Shown one piece after another: positions 1-12,740 of a stretch of DNA of 64,000 nt (its first letter is position 1; the number at the start of each line of letters is the position of its first letter). Made by a program: the position numbers and the translations under genes. The notes under the pieces were generated by a model that worked only from the letters and a program-made list of their open reading frames with translations, did not search any database and was not told the DNA's origin. The stretch is from Climacteris rufus (Eukaryota; Chordata; Aves; Passeriformes; Climacteridae): positions 1,042,722 to 1,106,721 of the forward strand of contig VZRZ01003213.1 in assembly GCA_013398175.1 (NCBI GenBank). Reading direction: 5' to 3'.

Positions 1-3000
1 TTTTATAGAACTTTAGAACTTAAGAAAGTAAATAAAAAATAAAAAAAATTCGAGTTTACTTGGGGCCCAAACCTGGAGCTGGTGGGAAGCAGTAAATACG
101 TCTAATCTCTGTTTCTTTCATGGAGCTTCAGTGCTGAAGTCAGACCATTCTTTGGCAAAAGACATGATTCTGCTTAAATTTCAGAAAGTGGAATCTTACC
201 TAGGCAGTAATCCCCTAACATTTTCAGCACTCTCTGAGCTGACTGATAAGAGCTAATCAATCAATTTTCAAAGCATGACTGCTGTAGAAGGATAAAGGAG
301 TGACAGTGTGCTATCACCTTCTTCTCAGATTATTTTCCAACAGCTAAAAAAAAGGATGTGGAAAATACGGTTTTGTTATCTCATATTCTTTTAAATAATG
401 CAAGGTTAACTTAGCTTGTAAGAAAATAAGTTATGGCCAGGACACCAGCACATTCTGCTGACAGGTCTATTTCCACCCACATTGAATGATTTTGGGACCT
501 ATTACCAGTTACAGAGAAGACCTGCAGCAACTGCTTATTGGTGTTTCAACAAGATAACTAGTTAGCTAGCTAAGATTAATTAGCTAGGAGGCTGAGTATT
601 AATACACTCACCACATCCAATGAAGGGAGCATCTGCCAACCCAACAATTGCCTATCAAGTGTGGGATGTATAGGCCCTTTGGTATAGGCTAATTTTTCAC
701 ATTGTTGAGTTGCTGTCTTAGTCTCTGCTTTTATTCTTCTCTCCCCTTGAAGATTTTTACCCTTTTATCTTAGTATTTTTCTCATAAATTGCTGAGTTCC
801 TTGCTGTCCTATCCCTGCATTTCTGATAATGACTTCATATGAATTTTTTTAAACTCACTTCTAAGTCACTTTTTGAATTCAAAGGTTTGAGACTTTGAAT
901 TTGTAGGTGGTTCATTTTCACTTTCAAATCTTCTTGACAAAATCAAATATGTTGACCATGAAGGACTTCTTTGCCAAAAAATGAAATATTTTTTCCCCCT
1001 CTAGGCTATTTTCATTGTGGGCTGAATCTTCTGGCATGCTTTTGGAAAATAATATACAGACATATTTTAAACTTAGATAAAAAATCATCTTTATTTGAGA
1101 CAGTTAAGGTATTTTGCAGTGTAATTTTCTTTCATACCACCATCAAGCACAATCCTGTATTGTAATCGCATCTATTCACAAAGCTATTCTTTGTCCTCTG
1201 CTACAAGGTCCTTGCCAGTCTGGGCAAGAGGCTGCTTTTAGCATCAAGACATTCTAATGCTATTAGTCCTTCTCTTTAAAAACCAAAGCTATGCTTTCCT
1301 TGAGAGAGAACTTAAAATTCATGAAACCGAGCTCAAAAGGATGTCTAAATCATGTTGTCTTACCTCCTCAGTATGGCAGGATATCAAATATTATGGTTAG
1401 CTTACATCAAACTGAAATACTTGTTAAGACTTGAAGTCCTACACTGCTTGTGGTAGGATCTTATCTGTAAGCCAGCTCACTAGATCTCTTTTGTTTGAGG
1501 TCTTTTCTATGCACAATGAAAACTGGATATACACAGCTGAAGAGCCTTATATCCTTTCCTGAATCCTTGAGCCACTCGCTATCTCAACAAGTACTCTTAA
1601 TTTTTAATTTTTTTATCTGAAGTGGCTTTAGGTCATCAACTTTCTTTCAGTTTAATGGCAGTATTCTTGTCAGATCTAAGCTTTGGCCACACAGCTGTTC
1701 TCTATCAGCTGAAGCTCTGTGCAGAGTCACAATATCAGGGTCCACCTAGGAGGAATGGACTGTGAGACAAGGTAGACAAGGTAGTGTCTGATGTTGCACA
1801 GACATGACAATTTCCCACAAAAACTGAATATTCTTTTTGTTAGATTTTATAATGTTATTATTACCTCTTTTAAATGTTTTGGTGAGTCATGAAACAGTTA
1901 CTTACAAGATTGTTGAAACCCTTCTCAATCAACAGACTTGTATCCTAAGGATGTAACTTGCAAGTGAGGTTTTGGACACAGGTCTCCAGCATTTGTCTGT
2001 ATTATAACAAACATTGTAGCACTGTGATCGCTTATGCAATGATTCATGTTCTTTTTTAACAATAACTTTCTAATTATTTACTGCTGTCTTGTGAAGTTAC
2101 ACTGTGATTAACATTTGTTTCTGGGATGGTATGAATACATTTGTTTTATAATTATTTGTATATAGTCTCTTTTGATCCATACTTTCCATAAAGACATATC
2201 CATAATTAATGTCACAGGTCTGTATTTATTTCCAGAGATAAAGAAAGCACTAATTCCCATAGCTCATTTGGACCTGCAGGGGAATAGCAATTTTTAGATC
2301 TAAATAACTTCTATTCAGCATTCCCCTTTGGTATTATTAATTTTGTTTTTTCAGAGCAACTGCTTGAATGTGTACCAAATGAACATATTTGGCACTAAAA
2401 TTAACTACATTCAGATAACTCAACCATTTAAAAAAACCCTGAGAAACACATGCACATAGATCTTTGCAACTCTGAATGTAAGCAAAAACAAGGGAAATAA
2501 AATCTCAGAGTATAATACTGTAATAAAACATTGGAACACGTAAAAACCTCAGTCACCAAGTTATTGGCTTCATATGAACTCATAATTAATTCATTGTCTG
2601 CCTCAAATGTGGCTAGGAGAAAGGACATAAAAAAGGAACGTGGGGTTTTGTTGTTTTCCCTTTGTGACTTCTTTTCTGCCAGATTCCAAATGAAATGAAA
2701 CCAAGGCTGGCACTGCACAAAATTTAATTCAGATGAAACTTTAGACACTAAAGTCATTAAGCATACATTGCATAAATAAAAAGTGAGATGTTTGCAAGCT
2801 GCCTTGACATGGTCTGCAAAGTCTAGTACATAAAAAAGCAGCCTAGTGAATTGTCAAATGCTACTGAAGTAAATAAAAAGAAAGCAAACCTCCCCTGCCC
2901 CTTTATTCCTCCTTTATTCTCTTAGAATTACTGTACAGGTACAATACTCAAGATAAAACAGACAGTTATAAACCAGGATATTGAAGCAGAATGATTTCCT

Positions 3001-4312
3001 ATATCACAGCAATAGAATTTGGAAAAAAAATGAGAAGCAATAATTCACTATTTTAGGAGTGTTTGCACCATTTCAATTTTTCATCCAACAAATGAAGAAC
3101 TATCTTGCCTCTTCCCTGCAGATGTTAGTAGTAACCATAACTTCTTAGAGGTTAAGTGTCTTCACTATGTCCAAGCTGTCCACACTATGATACTGAGGAA
3201 GTAAAAGTGACTGTTTCAGATGTCTTCCTATTTAGGCATTATTAGTGCTTTCTAACTGGGGTCAGAGACCATGTTCAAAGCACATGAAAGGCAACTTGCA
3301 GAGCAAGACCACTGTCAGTTCATTTCAATTTGCTATACTTCAGCCTGAAAATCTACTGAAAATAATTAGACATATATAAAGCAAAGCTCTGGAGAACTAC
3401 TGATACGACTGTGACTTTTGCTACTATGACTCTGCTTATCTTGTTGGAACAAGTCAGTGAATTTCGAATGTTCTTAGTCAGCTGTGGTTTTATGTTCAGA
3501 TCCCACAGTGTATATGTGGGGCTAGTGATTGGAATAAATATCTAGTTATTATTTTATTGCAACCTGAAGTCAACCAACTGACTGCAGCTGTGCAAGTTCC
3601 TAAAAACTAGTTTAACTGATGTTGTCATGAGATCCATTGCAGTGGCTTAGAGTTGTTGCAGTAACATCCATGATTCTGCCTGACTTTCATCATCTGTAAG
3701 TAACCCACTAGGAAGGTTAATAAAACAAATGGCTAGTGAACAGACATTCTCTTAAAAAGTTTTCACTGACAGAAATGACACAGTTGTGATATCCCTTCTG
3801 TCTCGAAGATGACCTGTGCCAGAAATCTGTGTGAATGAAATAAAATATAATATAAACATTAAAATAAACAAACATGTCTTTATCTAAGTAGAAGACAAAT
3901 CCAGCTGTTTGTGTGGATCTTTAGGGAGGTGTTATTGTTATGTAGAAGATGCTTGAATGATAAGAAGATAAGCTACAGGAGGATACCTTGAATACAAGAA
4001 TATAAGAGGTGCTGTACTGTAAAATCTGGTTTTATTTTCAAATACTTGTATTTTTTTATTGGCCAATTAAAAACTACTCAAAAGCAGACTTCTCAATATG
4101 GAAGTGGTAAAAAGTCTTTAGATGGAACTTCATTGAGGAAATCTTTAAAAAGGATTCATGTTCTTACTATTAAACCTTTACAACTTTGGTCTTGCACACT
4201 TAAAGAGGAATCTTCTGTCTGTATTTTCTGTTTCATATGAAAAGTTCTGTATACTATGCATAAAAAATAAGGAATTTGCATGTTAGACCAAGAATTAAAA
4301 AAAAATAGAAAT
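1..4312. other. AT-rich non-coding sequence
   Basis: No recognisable exon, RNA gene or interspersed repeat. Open frames are short (at most about 109 codons), start at arbitrary ATGs and have no family resemblance I can see. Sequence is typical of avian intergenic or intronic DNA. A tiny inverted repeat at 566-587 is listed separately. Confidence 0.6.
566..587. repeat. 8-bp perfect inverted repeat
   Basis: Arms CTAGCTAA and TTAGCTAG are separated by the 6-nt loop gattaa, in a short stretch rich in TAGCTA words. It has no neighbouring gene or poly-T run, so there is no reason to call it a terminator; it is probably chance in AT-rich DNA. Confidence 0.4.
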
Positions 4313-4447
4313 ATAGAATCACAGAAAATGCTGAATTGGAAGGGACTCATCAGGATCATGGAGTCCAATTCCTGGACCTGCACAGGACACCCCAAGAAAC
4401 ATACCATGTGCCCAACAACATTGTCCAAACACTTCTTGAAATCCAGT
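4313..4447 (-). mobile_element. CR1 LINE 3'-end fragment
   Basis: Read on the minus strand this is the 3' end of a CR1 non-LTR retrotransposon. On the plus strand it begins ATAGAATCACAGAAAATGCT, continues with TTGGAAGGGACTCATCAGGATCATGGAGTCCAA, split here by small changes, and then holds the downstream CR1 words CTGCACAGGACACCCCAAGAA and ATTGTCCAAACACTTCTTGAA. It is heavily 5'-truncated, which is usual for CR1. The tail wording (GGATCAT.GAGTCCAA, CTGAATTGGAAGGGACTC) is the same type found at the tails of the two SINE copies in this window. It has no coding capacity. Confidence 0.85.
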
Positions 4448-4476
4448 TTTCTTGTAATCCAAGCTTAAATGACTTG

Positions 4477-4555
4477 ATTTAAACAGAATTTAAACAGAAC
4501 TAAATTTAAACAGAATTTAAACAGACTAAATTTAAACAGATTTAAACAGAACTAA
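4477..4555. repeat. Short AT-rich tandem repeat (TTTAAACAG unit)
   Basis: Six copies of the core TTTAAACAG occur in about 80 bp. They are spaced by either 1-2 bases or by an extra ACTAA, giving alternating units of about 10-11 and 15-16 bp. The array begins about 30 bp after the CR1 fragment. Copy number is likely to be polymorphic, but that is inference. Confidence 0.85.
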
Positions 4556-7500
4556 AATATACTGGTTTTAGTTCATTGCATGTTTGTAGTCTTAACTTGA
4601 ATTTTTGCTCAAATGTTTGCATGTTCTTTTTTTCACTTATATGTGGTATGTCTTTCATTTGTATTACCTCAGTACAAACCATAAATCTGAAATTGGAAAC
4701 AACAATGGCTAAAGAGGTAATCTAATAGAGAATTATTTTGAAAGACTTAAGTTGTATGATGGTGAGGTGTCCTGAATTAAAACCTAACCATGAAAAAAAT
4801 TGATAAGCCTCTGATAAAATTTGGGTTATCTGTTGTAACTTTATTGATAAATTATATGTATAAAGCCTGTACTAAGGTACAATGTCTCTAATTACTTGCA
4901 TAAGTTATGAACCTGACTGTATGTTCTGCTCTTTCTCTCTTTTTATTTTTCTTGAGTGAAGGAATATTGCCAAAAGTGTTTTTAAGTGGGCAAATGGAAT
5001 ATTAGTACTTTTCTTTCCTTGAGAATAGTACACTAGTTATTTTGCTTCTCAAAAATGCCAGGTGAGTTACATGAAATCAACCTTTTAAGGAAAGATAATA
5101 TATATCTGAAATATAAGGTATGGATGTATTTAGCTTCCATAGATCTATATCTTACTGCAAAAATGAGGACAGAAATATTTGTGTTTGGTTTTGTGTCTGT
5201 TTTATAAATAGCTAAGGAGGCTGCAGCTTTAGGTCTGAGACAGAATGATTAAGCTACTGAATTTACTCACAAAGACATCCTACAGGTGTTGCTAATAGTG
5301 TTCTTAGATCATTGTCAGTGATAGAGAAATTATCTTTTGTTTGTCTCATACTTCTTTGATTTACACTAATTCTTGTGGAATTAATGTTTTAGGGAGGAGA
5401 AACAAAGTGATGCATAGACATAACCTCAGAATTGAAAAGATCGACATTGGGGAGAGGCAGAAAATTAAAAAATGTAAGAAGAGGAAGTGTACATTCACAC
5501 ACTGAAATATATATTGTGTGTAGACACAGAAAATCCTGGATATTGAAAAGGTTTATCAAAGTCAATGAGAATAGTCATTGTAACCGTAAGCATGTACATA
5601 AATCTTTCCAGGACCCAGGCCTTTGTTAATAAGTTTTGTTTCATGATGAAATTATATATTTGAACAAAATAAACCACATGGCTTAGAGAATCAATCAATT
5701 TCAAAATTAGTGAAAACAAAAGGAAGCAATCTAGTTTTTACTGTTTTTTAAAAATTTAAAGCTGGTTGTTTTATTTTTCCTTGAAAATGTAATGTAATGA
5801 AAAAAATCACCACTTATTTTTCTTCACCTCCTGCTTCCCTCTTCATCTAAATTAGTGAAAAATATATTTTTAAGATGACACTTTTTTCCTAAGGCACTTT
5901 TAAGTCAAGGTTATGTGTTTCACTTTCAACATCCATGAATAATATATTTTCATTTAGACTTTAAAGGTTTCAAACAATGGCATAAATTCTAATACTACAT
6001 GCACATATGCAAGTTTAACTGTATCATTTTTATAAGTTCTCAGTACTACAGTTAGGAAAACATGCAGGGATGGAGTTAAATATCAGCAAATTAAGGACCT
6101 AGGGATCAACATTTTACCTTTACTTTCTTGTAACAGATATTTCCCAACCTGCACCTTTTCAGTGGGGCAAGAATATGTAATGGAAAATTTATTCAACAGA
6201 AAACGTCACATTAATTTTATAAAATGTGTCCTGGGAACATGTCAGGTGATTTCAAATTTAGGCAACTCTTGTACTTTTTTCTTCATTTGCAACCCCGTAA
6301 CTATCCATGTGTTTAGGTTTTTAATGGAAACAGATTGTAAGCAAGAAGTTGGAAACATGTTCTTCTGTCTGACACATGCACATATTTTTAATGGCTGACT
6401 GCAGACATTTCTCCTCTGGATATGAATATGTGCTTTGGCCAACCTGGTATTTCTAACACTCTTCTAGTAAAGCATGTCTGTGTCAGTTTTGTAATCTTCC
6501 AGTGGTCTGCATTTACAGAAAACTTTCTTGAGATAGCAACTTTTATTAGGAGTTTTCATTTTCTGCTCCCATTTTGCACTGTTGAGAGTGGTTTTCTCCA
6601 ATTCTACCTGTTCTCCCACAACATGCTTAAATCAAAGGCATCTTAGCTCACACTGACTATTTCTTCCCTGAAGTAATACTCCTCTTATCTTTACACATTC
6701 ACTTTCTGCAGTTTAGGTCCTGGCCTTTTCCATGCATGTGCAGTGCCAGAAGAAAAAGGTGTTATAAGAAGACAATGTGTCACACGGGCATACAGACTTA
6801 TAGGCTGGTGGACTTCAGATATTTGCTGATTAGAAGAGGTTTGTATTGGTGGGAGAAGCAAAGTCAAAAACTGACGGCTGGCCCCTGGTTCACATCAGTC
6901 CCGAGGAAACTCTCAACATTTACTTTAATATCACACAGACAACCTTGCTGAGTGAACCATGTTAGTCTGAAAGACACTTCAAAACAAGGCAGGCTATTTG
7001 TGGGTGATGCTTAACTCAGCCCAAAAAGGAAGGCATAGAAGCTGAAATATCAGCTTATCTTTAGGCTATAGATTGCTTGTATCTCTGTTAATTATGTTAA
7101 CTGTTGAATGATAATTATTTTAAATGGCAAAACTATGATCAACTTTTTGGCAGATGTTTAGGTAAGATGAGCGACAGGTGGAACCAGGCTCGCCTTTCTC
7201 TGACTTAATGAACCCTCTAAGGGGAAATACTAAGTTTGTTCAGACAAAGACAAAAAGCAGAAGCTGAGTGATGATGAAACCATAGCTAACCAGGTAACCT
7301 GCACAGCAGCTTTGCTCAGCAGGGACAGAAGGAAGAACTTCTTGAAGTACAGGAAAACTAGGGGAGTGTCTACCTCCTGGGAGCACAGTTTGATTCTCTG
7401 GTAGCAGTCCTACACTTTGGAAGAGCAGTTGGCAAGTTTGCTAGAGGCAAATAGCTGAAGGCCTGCCTCTCAAGCTGAAGTGCTTGGCTCTCAAGTCTGT

Positions 7501-8074
7501 GCAAAAAGGGTGTGAACAGGCTGAGAAAGACCCTTATAAAGGGATGCAGTCTTACTATGCTCAAGTGAGAACAAAGGTCAACAAAATGTGCGGTTTGCCC
7601 AGGGAAGATGTATTAGTAAAGGTCCAAAACACCTCAGATCAGACTATTCCTGTTGTCTTGGTGTGCTCAGATACTTCCCAAGTATTAGTAACTAACCTAA
7701 TCAATGTAGAGCTGGATAAGAGCAGAGCAATCCTAAGCATAACTTCAAAAGAGAAATTAAATTAATAAATAAATAGTCCAAAATAAATAAAAAATCCAAA
7801 ACCTAATCAATTTTTATCTCAGTAAACAGCTAAAAGCCCCCCAGCAGAATGAAGGCTGTTAGATTTATTGTACAAAGTGCAATAAATGTGCAATTTTGCT
7901 GGACAGCCAAATGCTATGTCAGTGGCAAGGACTTCAAGTAGGATGTTACAAAACTGAGAGATTGGAAAAAAGGTGGCAACTGAGTAGTAGTTAACTTTGA
8001 ACTACCTTAAGATAAGTAATAGGAGGAATGGATCCAGGTTGACACAGTATCAAATTTTGAATTGATGTTTACAA
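4556..8074. other. AT-rich non-coding sequence with one unassigned open frame
   Basis: No gene recognised. A 93-codon plus-strand frame at 7484-7765 reads as a plausible soluble peptide (it contains DPYKGMQSYYAQVRTKVNK), but I recognise no family. Its ATG lacks any strong context, and no splice structure or promoter is evident. It is followed by AAATAAATAA-rich sequence at 7763-7800. I treat it as a chance frame or an undated repeat remnant. Confidence 0.5.
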
Positions 8075-8394
8075 TTAAGAAAAGATATCTTAGGGTAATT
8101 TTTGACAGTTCTCTGAAGTCATTGCCTTAACCTGCAACCAGAATGGTCAGCAAGATATCGGGTATCATCAAGGAAGACATGAAGATCAAGACAGAATTAA
8201 GTGCTGTAAGGAGACAAGAACAGTCAGAAAAAGGCAATGAGGAAAGACAAGGACCTCTCAGCTTAGACAAGGTTGAGAAGGAAGCTGAATTTCAAGCAGT
8301 TATTCTCTATGACCTATAATACATTAATTAGAGGGCACTAATTTTGATTTGAGCAGGTAGAAGAAAGCATTTCTTTATACATGAGGCAGTGACC
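8075..8394 (+). mobile_element. Ancient CR1-type LINE relic
   Basis: Degenerate but collinear with the C-terminal part of a CR1-group ORF2 and its 3' region. In order: GATATCTTAGGGTAATTTTT (the 'DLGVIFD' stretch), GTATCATCAAGGAAG, CAGAAAAAGGCAATGAGGA, TCTCAGCTTAGACAAGGTTG (the 'FSLEK' stretch), TTAGAGGGCACTAATTTTGA and GCAGGTAGAAGAAAGCATTT (the 'RRKHFF' stretch). Several indels break the frame, and divergence is much higher than in the other CR1 copies here, so the insertion is old. The exact CR1/L3-like subfamily cannot be told by eye. Confidence 0.65.
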
Positions 8395-10988
8395 TTCTGA
8401 AAATAGTTCTTTAAAAAATAAGCAGATTTATAGAAAAGAGTTCTTCTTATGGAAAATAAGAAACTAGGTAAGGTTGCACCCTCTAGTATCATAAATATAG
8501 TAGTTGCAAATTCTGGAAAAGCAGAAGGGAAGCAGACATAAGAAAGTTTTCAGGCTTGTCTCCTCTCCTGAAGTCTCCTGGTGCCATTGTCTGAGACAGA
8601 GTACGGTGCTAGGTGTACAAATTGCCTTAACCTGGAGAGTACTGATAATATTCTGATAAGAGTGAACTTAAGCTGGACTTTCTGGAATAACAGTAAATAC
8701 AGATAACTATTCATGAGAGAAAAATTAATTTCTAACATCTGTTTGAAGTCATTTTAGGACAGGATCTGATCCACGCATGAATGAATGCTCCAGAATAACT
8801 CCTCAGTGCTGAAAATAAGCCTTACCAGAATGCCTTCTTGATTGGTGGTCTTCAAAAACAATGGTATCCTGCTTTTGGATAAAGAAACTCAATTTTGTCT
8901 TGTATGCTTTCTGTATTGAAATGATAAGACCATAACACGAAGACAATACAGAGGGTATACAGGAGATACATCACTTAAACAGAGAAAAGATATCTAGATA
9001 TGGACAAAGATGAAAAGATAATGACAAAAACCTTTTTAGCAATAGTGGATAGAGGCCCTGTGGATACATTTGAAACTTCTGTAGTATGTCATTAAATTTT
9101 CTAAGTTTGTTCATCTGTTTTATAGTTTTCATTTCCTGTGATTTCCCACACTTGCACATCATACTAGGTAAAAATGATACTTCCCTTTTCTGTTGCCATT
9201 GTGAAAGGATATCTCTTCAATTCAAATAGTCTGTGAAAGAGTTAATTCCAATACTTTAATTATACAGCAAGTATTTTTCAGGTCACTTTGAGAGTAATGG
9301 TATCTTTTCAGCACTGCAATAGAGATATGATAAAAATAATTTGATTGCCACAGATGAGGCAATGCAATTTCTTTAGATTTATATAAATTATAGCAAAACC
9401 TTCACACAGATATTTGTATTTTGTACATTTATGGCCATCCCTCTTTGGCTGAACATATCTTAACTATCATCCATGCATGGAAATTACTGCCTTACAGCTG
9501 TATAAACACTGAAAATCAGGTTGACTAACTGACTAATCTCTCTCTGTGTTTGTTTATGTTATTAGGTTTACTCACTTATGCTGTCCTAATGTGGGCTGGA
9601 AAAGACTGACTTTGTGATGTTAAGCAGTCTTGAGTGTAGTTAGTTTTTCTAGAAAAGTCCTAGAGGTTGCAAGACCATACAGCAGAGATTCAGAGGGCAG
9701 TTCAACTCCTTGTTATTTTACACCTACTTTATAATGCTTCATTGTAACGGTGAGAAACAGTTTTCATAGAATCGTTTGAACAAAAAAATTCATTCCTGTA
9801 TATGGAAAAATTTTGCTAGCTTAAGTGAAACATGTCAAAACGTGCAGTTTTATGGGGAGAGAAACTTACAACAATAGAGTTGCACAACATTTCTGTATCC
9901 TGACAGAAAGATGAATAAGTGATTCCTATCTGCTGTCTATAACGAGTTCAGTGAACTTTCTCTGTAGCTGATAATGAGATCCAGCTGATAAGAGTTGTTA
10001 CTCAAAATGATGTTGGTGTCTGAGATATGTGAGGTCATTGAAAATAGTAGGATCAGTGTTTCTTCTTTCTTGTGAGGAGCAGGTTGAGTGCTCAGAGCTT
10101 TGTGGCTGTTGGGAGGCAGTTACAGAGTCCTGGGGAAGCATCTGACTTTTGGGTATGGACCCCATGAGGCACCAGTACAGAATCAACAGATAAATATGTA
10201 CTTGGATTTAGACTGTAAAATTACCTTGTTCTTTCTGTTCCTGAGCATGATAAAACTGTGTTATACTCCCATGGAAAAAAGTCTGCTTTCTTTGTTTGTT
10301 TCTTCAATTCTTTAGAGAGGAACTGCACTGCCTCTTACCAGCCTTAAAGACTCTGTTCAGAATCTGCACAGCCCAGTGGAGATGGGATGGAGATCTTACT
10401 TGCTGCTGGATATATCTAGGTAGAACAAACAAGCAAAAAACCCCAAACCCCCAAAGTGACCCAACCCAAAAATCCTAGTTAAAGCTGGCATTCATGAATT
10501 AGTGCTGTAACAATAAGGCTAGAGCATGAAGATTCTGAGTAACGGGAGAGATGTTGGCAAAATGTTAATAATTGAAATGTCAGTGTCTTTGGCATCCAGA
10601 ATGTGCCATCAAATAAAGTGCAGGACTAAACTGAGTGCCAAGAGTTCTGTGAGGAGCAAGTAAGAGATCCTTGTTTGATGTGTCTCTGGGAACGTTGTGA
10701 TTTTGCTCCTTTGAATGAATGTTTTAGGCAGGCTGCTCACCTGCAGATGTCCTAGATATATTTCTTCATATGGGCTTTGGGCAGAAACAAGGAAAGGAAA
10801 AACAAATTGGCAGAAGCATCTGGTCAACGCATCAGGGAGAAAGCCTTAAGGAAGAAAACTGAGGAAGCTTATTGGAAAGCTGCATGTAGAATTTAAATAG
10901 AAGAAACAAAATGTAAAACCTACAGAGTGACATTCACTGTTCATATAAAATTTTTGATTTTTGAAATGAGGAAATATTTTATATTTTT
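8395..10988. other. AT-rich non-coding sequence
   Basis: No gene or clear repeat seen. Short frames around 10088-10478 have no recognisable product. A 16-base CR1-like scrap near 9766 is too short to call. Confidence 0.55.
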
Positions 10989-11008
10989 GTTGTTGTTGTT
11001 GTTGTTGT
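10989..11008. repeat. (GTT)n microsatellite
   Basis: Perfect trinucleotide run of six to seven GTT units flanked by unique AT-rich sequence. Confidence 0.9.
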
Positions 11009-12740
11009 GACCAAGGTATTCCATTTCAGAAAACTTAAGCAAATGAAAACCTTCTCCTGACCTTTGTACCTATTGCATATTTTATGTTGCACATCTTGTG
11101 ATAAAACAGAGAAATCTCCCTTTTGAGATGGTCTCCTCGCTGTACCTGATCACAGGTTTGACATAATTGGCAATCTGTCCCTGCATGGTCCCTTCCATGG
11201 CAAGGAAAAAGAGATGATGGTGTGACTGAACAACAATCATGCCACTGTGGAAGACTGCTCAGAGGAGGTCGGTGTAGGCAATTGGCTCATGTAGCTCGGG
11301 GAAGAAAGCAAGAAGTGACCACAGCTATTTCAAAGAAGGCTGAGTTTAGATCAGCATGAGGGGGACTGGAGAGTGGACTTTGGTTTAGATCAGCTGGCTG
11401 AATCTGTTGAGTTGATCAGCTGGTTGTGTAGTTGATTGTTTTATTTCATTTACTTACCAAGTTGATGAAGAATATGAATGTTTTCCTGAGCTATCCTGAC
11501 TAGCATGGAGGAAGGGTGTAAGTTGTTCAACAGAGTATAAAAACTGTCAGCCAACAAAATAAACTTAGAAGTGAATTTGAGCTGGATTCAATATAAACAT
11601 TCTCTCCTGGTGTCTGGGAATATCCAGTGCCATGATAACAAATATATAAGGACCAGTAATAGAAATCATATTTGCATTGTGATCCTACTCCATGTTGAAC
11701 TGGTCTGTTCTGCTTGTATTGTGATTTCACTGCACTGTCATATCCTTCTGCTAAATCAAAATCCAGTGTAACATGAAGTATCTTCAAATAAGTAAGTTTA
11801 GCATTAAACATTAAACCCTTCTCATGTGAAATGTCTAAAAGAAGCTGCTCAGAGAGTAATGTATTCTGACAGGGCATAGAGGATAAAAGGGGGTTTTATT
11901 TTCAAGGTCTATTTTTGAGCTCCTATAGACATATCAGGCAGGAGACGGGAGGGGGAAGTCAGTGAAATTGCCAGCGTGTTATGTACAGCTGTTATTTCTT
12001 CATGTTACTTTGTGTTGAAATTAATCTTCCGCAGAAGAGTTTTTTTATTCAAGCAAGAGAATAGTTCTCTGAAAATAAAAGAAAACAGGTTTCTGATAAT
12101 TGATGATCATCTACTTTATATACAAACATGTTTAATTCGCCACTAGGTGCCCCCACAACCATAGGAATGTTAATTGTAAAAAACTGGTACAATACAACAT
12201 TTTGAAGAAAGTATAGGCAGTAAGAAGTCTTTCTGACAAGCATTATTTATGCTAAAGCCTATATCAAAGATCTGATTATGTTATACAATTGTTGGGTTTT
12301 ACAAGTTATATCGCTTTAAAGTGCTTTCTAACCGCAGTTGAACTAAGTGTTCCTTCCCCACCCTCCATTCTGCATCTTGAAATAGTCCATTATCACCATA
12401 TTTCTATATATTTTTTCAAATGAAAATGGAGTAGTGTGTGTAAATGGCCTGCAATTAATTTTGTATGTCAGCCATAGCTCTGCATGGGATCAATTACAAA
12501 AATTAATTATTCTTCTAAAATGGAAATGTCTATCTGAATATTTATTGAAGGTCATATTTGTAATTTTTTTTGGCTGGGACAGGATAGCTGAAGACCAGGA
12601 ATATGAAAGTTTTGGTTTCTATGTGGCTAGCTGTACTTGTGATAGCTTAGAAAGGCTCAAGTCACTACTGACTATGTGTTTAGATCTCTAAATAAAATTG
12701 CATATTGACTTATTAGAAATGCTTGTTACATTTTATATTT
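11009..12740. other. AT-rich non-coding sequence
   Basis: No recognisable gene or repeat. A minus-strand 116-codon frame at 11527-11877 has no family features and overlaps a plus-strand frame. Repeated ATCAGCTGG words at 11368-11432 are short and irregular. Confidence 0.55.

Noticed and set aside
7484..7765. 93-codon frame as a host gene
   Set aside because: No family resemblance, no splice signals or promoter seen, and surrounded by AT-rich repeat-like DNA. Kept only as unassigned.
9766..9782. CATAGAATCGTTTGAA as a CR1 tail
   Set aside because: Only about 16 bases match, and the following sequence does not continue as CR1.
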